A stretch of DNA of 16,043 nucleotides from Nocardia sp. (GTDB lineage: Bacteria > Actinomycetota > Actinomycetes > Mycobacteriales > Mycobacteriaceae). Within the stretch, counting starts at the first letter, position 1, and every line of letters starts with the position of its first letter. Below, in pieces: positions 13,433 to 16,043 of this stretch. Both the position numbers and the translations under genes were made by a program. The notes under the pieces are model-generated. The model was not told where the DNA came from, made no database searches, and saw nothing but the letters and a program-made list of their open reading frames with translations. The stretch lies in assembly GCA_013361595.1 (NCBI GenBank), contig JABFXT010000243.1, forward strand, positions 1 to 16,043, read 5' to 3'.

Positions 13433-14349
13433 CCGGCGCACGGCAGGTCGATATCCGTGAGGTCGCGCCCCGCGACGGCCTGCAGAACGAAGCACCTGTC
13501 TCCACCGAGGCAAAGCTCGAACTCGTGGCGGCCCTGGCCGCGACCGGGGTCGGCCGGATCGAGGTGACGTCGTTCGTCTCCCCCCGTGCGATACCGGCTC
13601 TGGCCGATGCCGAACTGGTCGCGTCCCATCTGCATCGCTGGCCCGATATCGCGTTCTCCGCGCTGGTGGCCGGAATCGGCGGAGTCCGGCGGGCGCTGGC
13701 CGCGGGCGTGACCCGGCTCGAATACGTGGTCTCGGCATCCGACGGGCACAGTCTCGCCAATGTCGGTCGCACCAGCGCGGAGTCAGTGGCGTTGATCGGC
13801 TCCGTCGCCGAACTGGTCCACCGGGCAGGTGGTGAGCTGGAGGTGATCGTCGCGATCGCGTTCGACTGCCCCTTCGACGGTCCCACTGCACCACACCGGG
13901 TCGCCGAGATCGCGGCGCGGGCGGTGGCCGCCGGCGCCGACAGTCTTTCCGTCGCCGATACTGTCGGCACGGCCACACCGCGCCGGGTCGCCGAGGTGGT
14001 CGACCTCGTCCGTGCCGCCACCCCGGCGGTCGAACTCGGCCTGCATCTGCACAACACCAGGGGTCAGGGCCTGGCCAACGCCTGGTCGGGACATCTCCAC
14101 GGGATCCGCCGGTTCGATTCCGCCGCAGGCGGTTTCGGCGGATGCCCGTTCGCTCCCGGCGCCGGCGGCAATATCGCCACCGAGGAACTGGTCTACCTGT
14201 TCGAAGACAGTGGAATCGCCACCGGGATCGACCTCGCCGCGACCCTGGATGCGGCGGCTCTGGCCGCCCGTCTGCTCGGCAGATCCGCCGACAGCAATCT
14301 GCTCCGCGCCGGTGGGCGGCTGCATCCCTCGTCCGGGTCCCGGCGCTGA
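13429..14349 (+). CDS. Hydroxymethylglutaryl-CoA lyase family protein
   Basis: A 306-residue TIM-barrel lyase of the DRE-TIM/HMGL family. EVAPRDGLQNE (11-21) supplies Arg15 and Asp16, HLHNTRG (206-212) supplies the metal ligands His206 and His208, and GGFGGCPFAPGAGGN (234-248) is the HMG-CoA-lyase active-site loop with Cys239 and Asn248. All residues for divalent-metal retro-aldol cleavage are present, so it should split a 3-hydroxy-3-substituted acyl-CoA, classically HMG-CoA to acetoacetate and acetyl-CoA. No leucine-catabolism genes (mcc, ivd, auh) are next to it, so it may serve another 3-hydroxyacyl-CoA. Translationally coupled to the CoA-transferase by a 4-bp overlap. The start is fixed by that overlap and the family N-terminus. 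Confidence 0.92.
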   Translation: MTGARQVDIREVAPRDGLQNEAPVSTEAKLELVAALAATGVGRIEVTSFVSPRAIPALADAELVASHLHRWPDIAFSALVAGIGGVRRALAAGVTRLEYVVSASDGHSLANVGRTSAESVALIGSVAELVHRAGGELEVIVAIAFDCPFDGPTAPHRVAEIAARAVAAGADSLSVADTVGTATPRRVAEVVDLVRAATPAVELGLHLHNTRGQGLANAWSGHLHGIRRFDSAAGGFGGCPFAPGAGGNIATEELVYLFEDSGIATGIDLAATLDAAALAARLLGRSADSNLLRAGGRLHPSSGSRR

Positions 14350-14403
14350 GCCCACCGCGGGCCCATCGACAACCGGGACCTCGCCGAAAGTAGAGGACAC
14401 ACG

Positions 14404-14790
14404 ATGAACGAACTGGCCGATCGCTTCTTCACGGCCGTCAGCGCCGGCGATATCGCGACGCTGACCGAACTGTACGATCCGGACGCCCGGATCTGGCACA
14501 ACGACAAGGGCACTGCGGACACCGTCGCCGAGAACCTGCGGGTTCTGCGCTGGCTCTCGCGCAGCCTCGAGAACATGCGCTACGAAGATATCCGCCGATA
14601 CCCGCTACCCGACGGTTTCGCCCAGCAACACGTCCTGCGCGGGGAGCTCCCCGGCCACGGACCGCTCGAAGTTCCGGCGAGCCTGTTCGTCGAGGTCCGG
14701 GACGGGCGCATCGTCCGGATCGACGAATACGTCGACTCCGCGGCGACCCTGCCGCTGCGTGAGTACGCCGCCGGCCGGAAGGAGAGCTGA
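14404..14790 (+). CDS. SnoaL-like / NTF2-fold protein
   Basis: A 128-residue protein with the NTF2-like cone fold: helix FFTAVSAGDIATLTELY (8-24), then DPDARIWHNDKGTAD (25-39), and a C-terminal sheet ending FVEVRDGRIVRIDEYVDS (95-112). The family includes ketosteroid isomerases, SnoaL cyclases, limonene-epoxide hydrolase relatives and many small isomerases or dehydratases. His32 and Asp34 in the WHND segment and Asp107/Glu108 in the last strands are pocket candidates. AGAGGA sits 6 nt before the ATG. It lies between the lyase (54-bp gap) and the dehydrogenase (4-bp gap), so it most likely acts on an intermediate of the same route. The reaction cannot be told from sequence. Confidence 0.8.
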   Translation: MNELADRFFTAVSAGDIATLTELYDPDARIWHNDKGTADTVAENLRVLRWLSRSLENMRYEDIRRYPLPDGFAQQHVLRGELPGHGPLEVPASLFVEVRDGRIVRIDEYVDSAATLPLREYAAGRKES

Positions 14791-14794
14791 CGCC

Positions 14795-15964
14795 ATGGAC
14801 GATCGCCTGCACGAACTCACCGCGCGGATGCGCGGTTTCATCGATGACGAGGTCATCCCGCAGGAGCCGGCCCTGATCCGCGACGACGCCGCCGCCCACA
14901 CAGTGCTCGCCGGACTGCGCACTCGGGCGAAGGAACTCGGGATCTGGGCGCTCGGACATCCCGCCGAGGTCGGCGGCGGTGGGCTGCCGTTCCTCGACTT
15001 CGTCTACCTCAACGAGATCATCGGCCGCTCCGAATTCGGTCAGCTCGCGGTCGGGTCGGTCTCCATGCAGGACACCCTCATGTTGCATCTGCACGGGACC
15101 GGGGAACAGCGGCGCCGGTGGATCCCGGGCCTGGTGTCCGGAGCGATCCTGCCCTCGGTGGGACTGACCGAACCCGAAGTCGCCGGTTCGGATCCGACGC
15201 TGATCGAGACCCGCGCGGTGGCCGACGGCGACAGCTGGGTCATCGACGGACACAAATGGTTCACCACAGGCGCCCGGCAGGCCGCGTTCTGCACCGTATT
15301 CGCCCGCACCGAACCCGACAGCGCGCCGCGCCATGCCCGGATCAGCGCGATCATCGTGCCGGTGGATACGCCGGGTTTCGAGATCGTGCGTTCGATCCCG
15401 ACGATGGGGCACGACCCCAGCGACCACTACGAGGTACGCCTCACCGATGTCCGCGTCCCCCTGGAAAACCTGCTCGGCGAACGCGGTAAGGGCTTCGCCG
15501 TGGCGCAGGACCGGCTGGGTGCCGGCAGGATCTTCCACGGGATGCGCTGGCTGGGTCAGGCCCAGCGAGCCTACGAACTGATGTGCGCCCGTGCGAACAC
15601 CCGCTTCGCGCACGGATCGCTCCTGGCCGAGAAGGGCGAGATCCACCGCTATATCGCCGAATCCGCCGCTCAGATCCACGCCGCGCGCCTCATGACCCTC
15701 GATGCCGCGCAGACGATGGATGCCGGGGACGACTACCGCGTAAAGGTCGGGCTGGTGAAGTTCTGGGGTGCCCGGATGCTGCACGATGTGGTCGATCGCG
15801 CCATCCAGGTGCACGGCGCGCTCGGTCTCACCGCCGACACCCCGCTGGAGCGGATGTACCGGCAGGCGCGGTACGCCCGCGTCTACGACGGCCCCGACGA
15901 GGTGCACCGGATGTCCACGGCGCGACGCCTGCTCCGCGACCCCGGGGCCGCGCCGTGGCGGTGA
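14795..15964 (+). CDS. Acyl-CoA dehydrogenase, ACAD10/11-like
   Basis: A 389-residue flavoenzyme with the three-domain acyl-CoA dehydrogenase layout. SVGLTEPEVAGSDPTLIETRA (121-141) and WVIDGHKWFTTGA (148-160) are the FAD and substrate motifs. GKGFAVAQDRLGAGRIFHGMRWLGQAQRAYE (231-261) opens the C-terminal helical domain. QVHGALGLTADTPLERMYRQAR and VYDGPDEVHRM (363-373) end it. The position of the usual catalytic Glu (YEG in medium-chain enzymes) is Asp365 here, as in the ADGPDEVH motif of ACAD10/11 relatives. Those enzymes work with an APH-type kinase to convert 4-hydroxyacyl-CoA to enoyl-CoA through a phosphorylated intermediate. The ATG at 14795 has GGAG 10 nt upstream. The stop overlaps the GTG of a likely APH-kinase gene, in line with that pairing. 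Confidence 0.9.
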   Translation: MDDRLHELTARMRGFIDDEVIPQEPALIRDDAAAHTVLAGLRTRAKELGIWALGHPAEVGGGGLPFLDFVYLNEIIGRSEFGQLAVGSVSMQDTLMLHLHGTGEQRRRWIPGLVSGAILPSVGLTEPEVAGSDPTLIETRAVADGDSWVIDGHKWFTTGARQAAFCTVFARTEPDSAPRHARISAIIVPVDTPGFEIVRSIPTMGHDPSDHYEVRLTDVRVPLENLLGERGKGFAVAQDRLGAGRIFHGMRWLGQAQRAYELMCARANTRFAHGSLLAEKGEIHRYIAESAAQIHAARLMTLDAAQTMDAGDDYRVKVGLVKFWGARMLHDVVDRAIQVHGALGLTADTPLERMYRQARYARVYDGPDEVHRMSTARRLLRDPGAAPWR

Positions 15965-16043
15965 CCGCCGGGCCGCCGCCCCTGGCAGACGGCATCCGAA
16001 CGGTTCTGGGCGCGGCCACCGGCACAGACCTGCGCGTCACCGG
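15961..16043 (+). CDS. Start of a probable phosphotransferase (APH-like kinase), partial
   Basis: A reading frame opens with GTG at 15961, overlapping the dehydrogenase stop as GTGA, and stays open for 27 codons to the window end. The N-terminus includes LADGIRTVLGAATGTDLRVTG. That fits the opening helix of aminoglycoside-phosphotransferase-like kinases, before their GG(x)SN nucleotide loop, and this family is the usual partner of ACAD10/11-type dehydrogenases. GAGG does not precede it; coupling to the upstream stop would explain translation. Only the overlap and the short N-terminus are visible, so the family call is mainly from context. Confidence 0.5.
   Translation, partial: MTAGPPPLADGIRTVLGAATGTDLRVT

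Noticed and set aside
14438..15907. A 489-codon open frame antisense to the SnoaL and dehydrogenase genes
   Set aside because: It is a shadow caused by high third-position GC; it has no recognisable motif, while the sense strand holds complete families.

Overview
The window is about 16 kb of GC-rich DNA from an actinobacterium, most likely Nocardia or a close relative in the Mycobacteriales. The evidence is the strong G/C bias at third codon positions, an Eis-type acetyltransferase, a SAM-IV riboswitch (a class known mainly from Actinomycetales), two apparently leaderless genes, and GTG/TTG starts. The genus is inferred. No rRNA, tRNA, CRISPR array, insertion sequence or phage gene was found.

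Region 1 (1-3119): a YczE-type membrane protein running off the left edge; a MerR regulator divergent from a polysaccharide-deacetylase-family hydrolase, with a MerR-type operator and promoter in the 62-bp gap; and an Eis-like acetyltransferase converging on the deacetylase with a 20-bp tail overlap.

Region 2 (3228-7135): a sulfur-related block. A cysteine-desulfurase-like PLP enzyme lies behind a well-preserved SAM-IV riboswitch with its own promoter and a plausible translational switch. Upstream of that is a TauD/sulfate-ester-type Fe(II)/2-oxoglutarate dioxygenase, divergent from an SsuD-like FMNH2-dependent monooxygenase. The SsuD-like protein lacks several residues known to matter in E. 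coli SsuD, so its substrate is open.

Region 3 (7141-12060): a minus-strand series of a VOC metalloenzyme, an AhpD/CMD-like protein, a nitroreductase, an SDR and a YghZ-type aldo/keto reductase. A TetR regulator is divergent from the VOC gene, and a perfect operator-like inverted repeat is wrapped around the -35 box of its own promoter.

Region 4 (12173-16043, right edge): a tightly packed plus-strand operon of a CaiB/BaiF CoA-transferase, an HMG-CoA-lyase-family enzyme, a SnoaL/NTF2-fold protein, an ACAD10/11-type acyl-CoA dehydrogenase with Asp at the usual catalytic Glu position, and the first codons of a probable APH-type kinase. This suggests CoA activation, phosphorylation and elimination of a hydroxyacyl-CoA, and retro-aldol cleavage. 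Together with region 3 it looks like an uncharacterised catabolic regulon around one TetR gene. The substrate cannot be read from the sequence.
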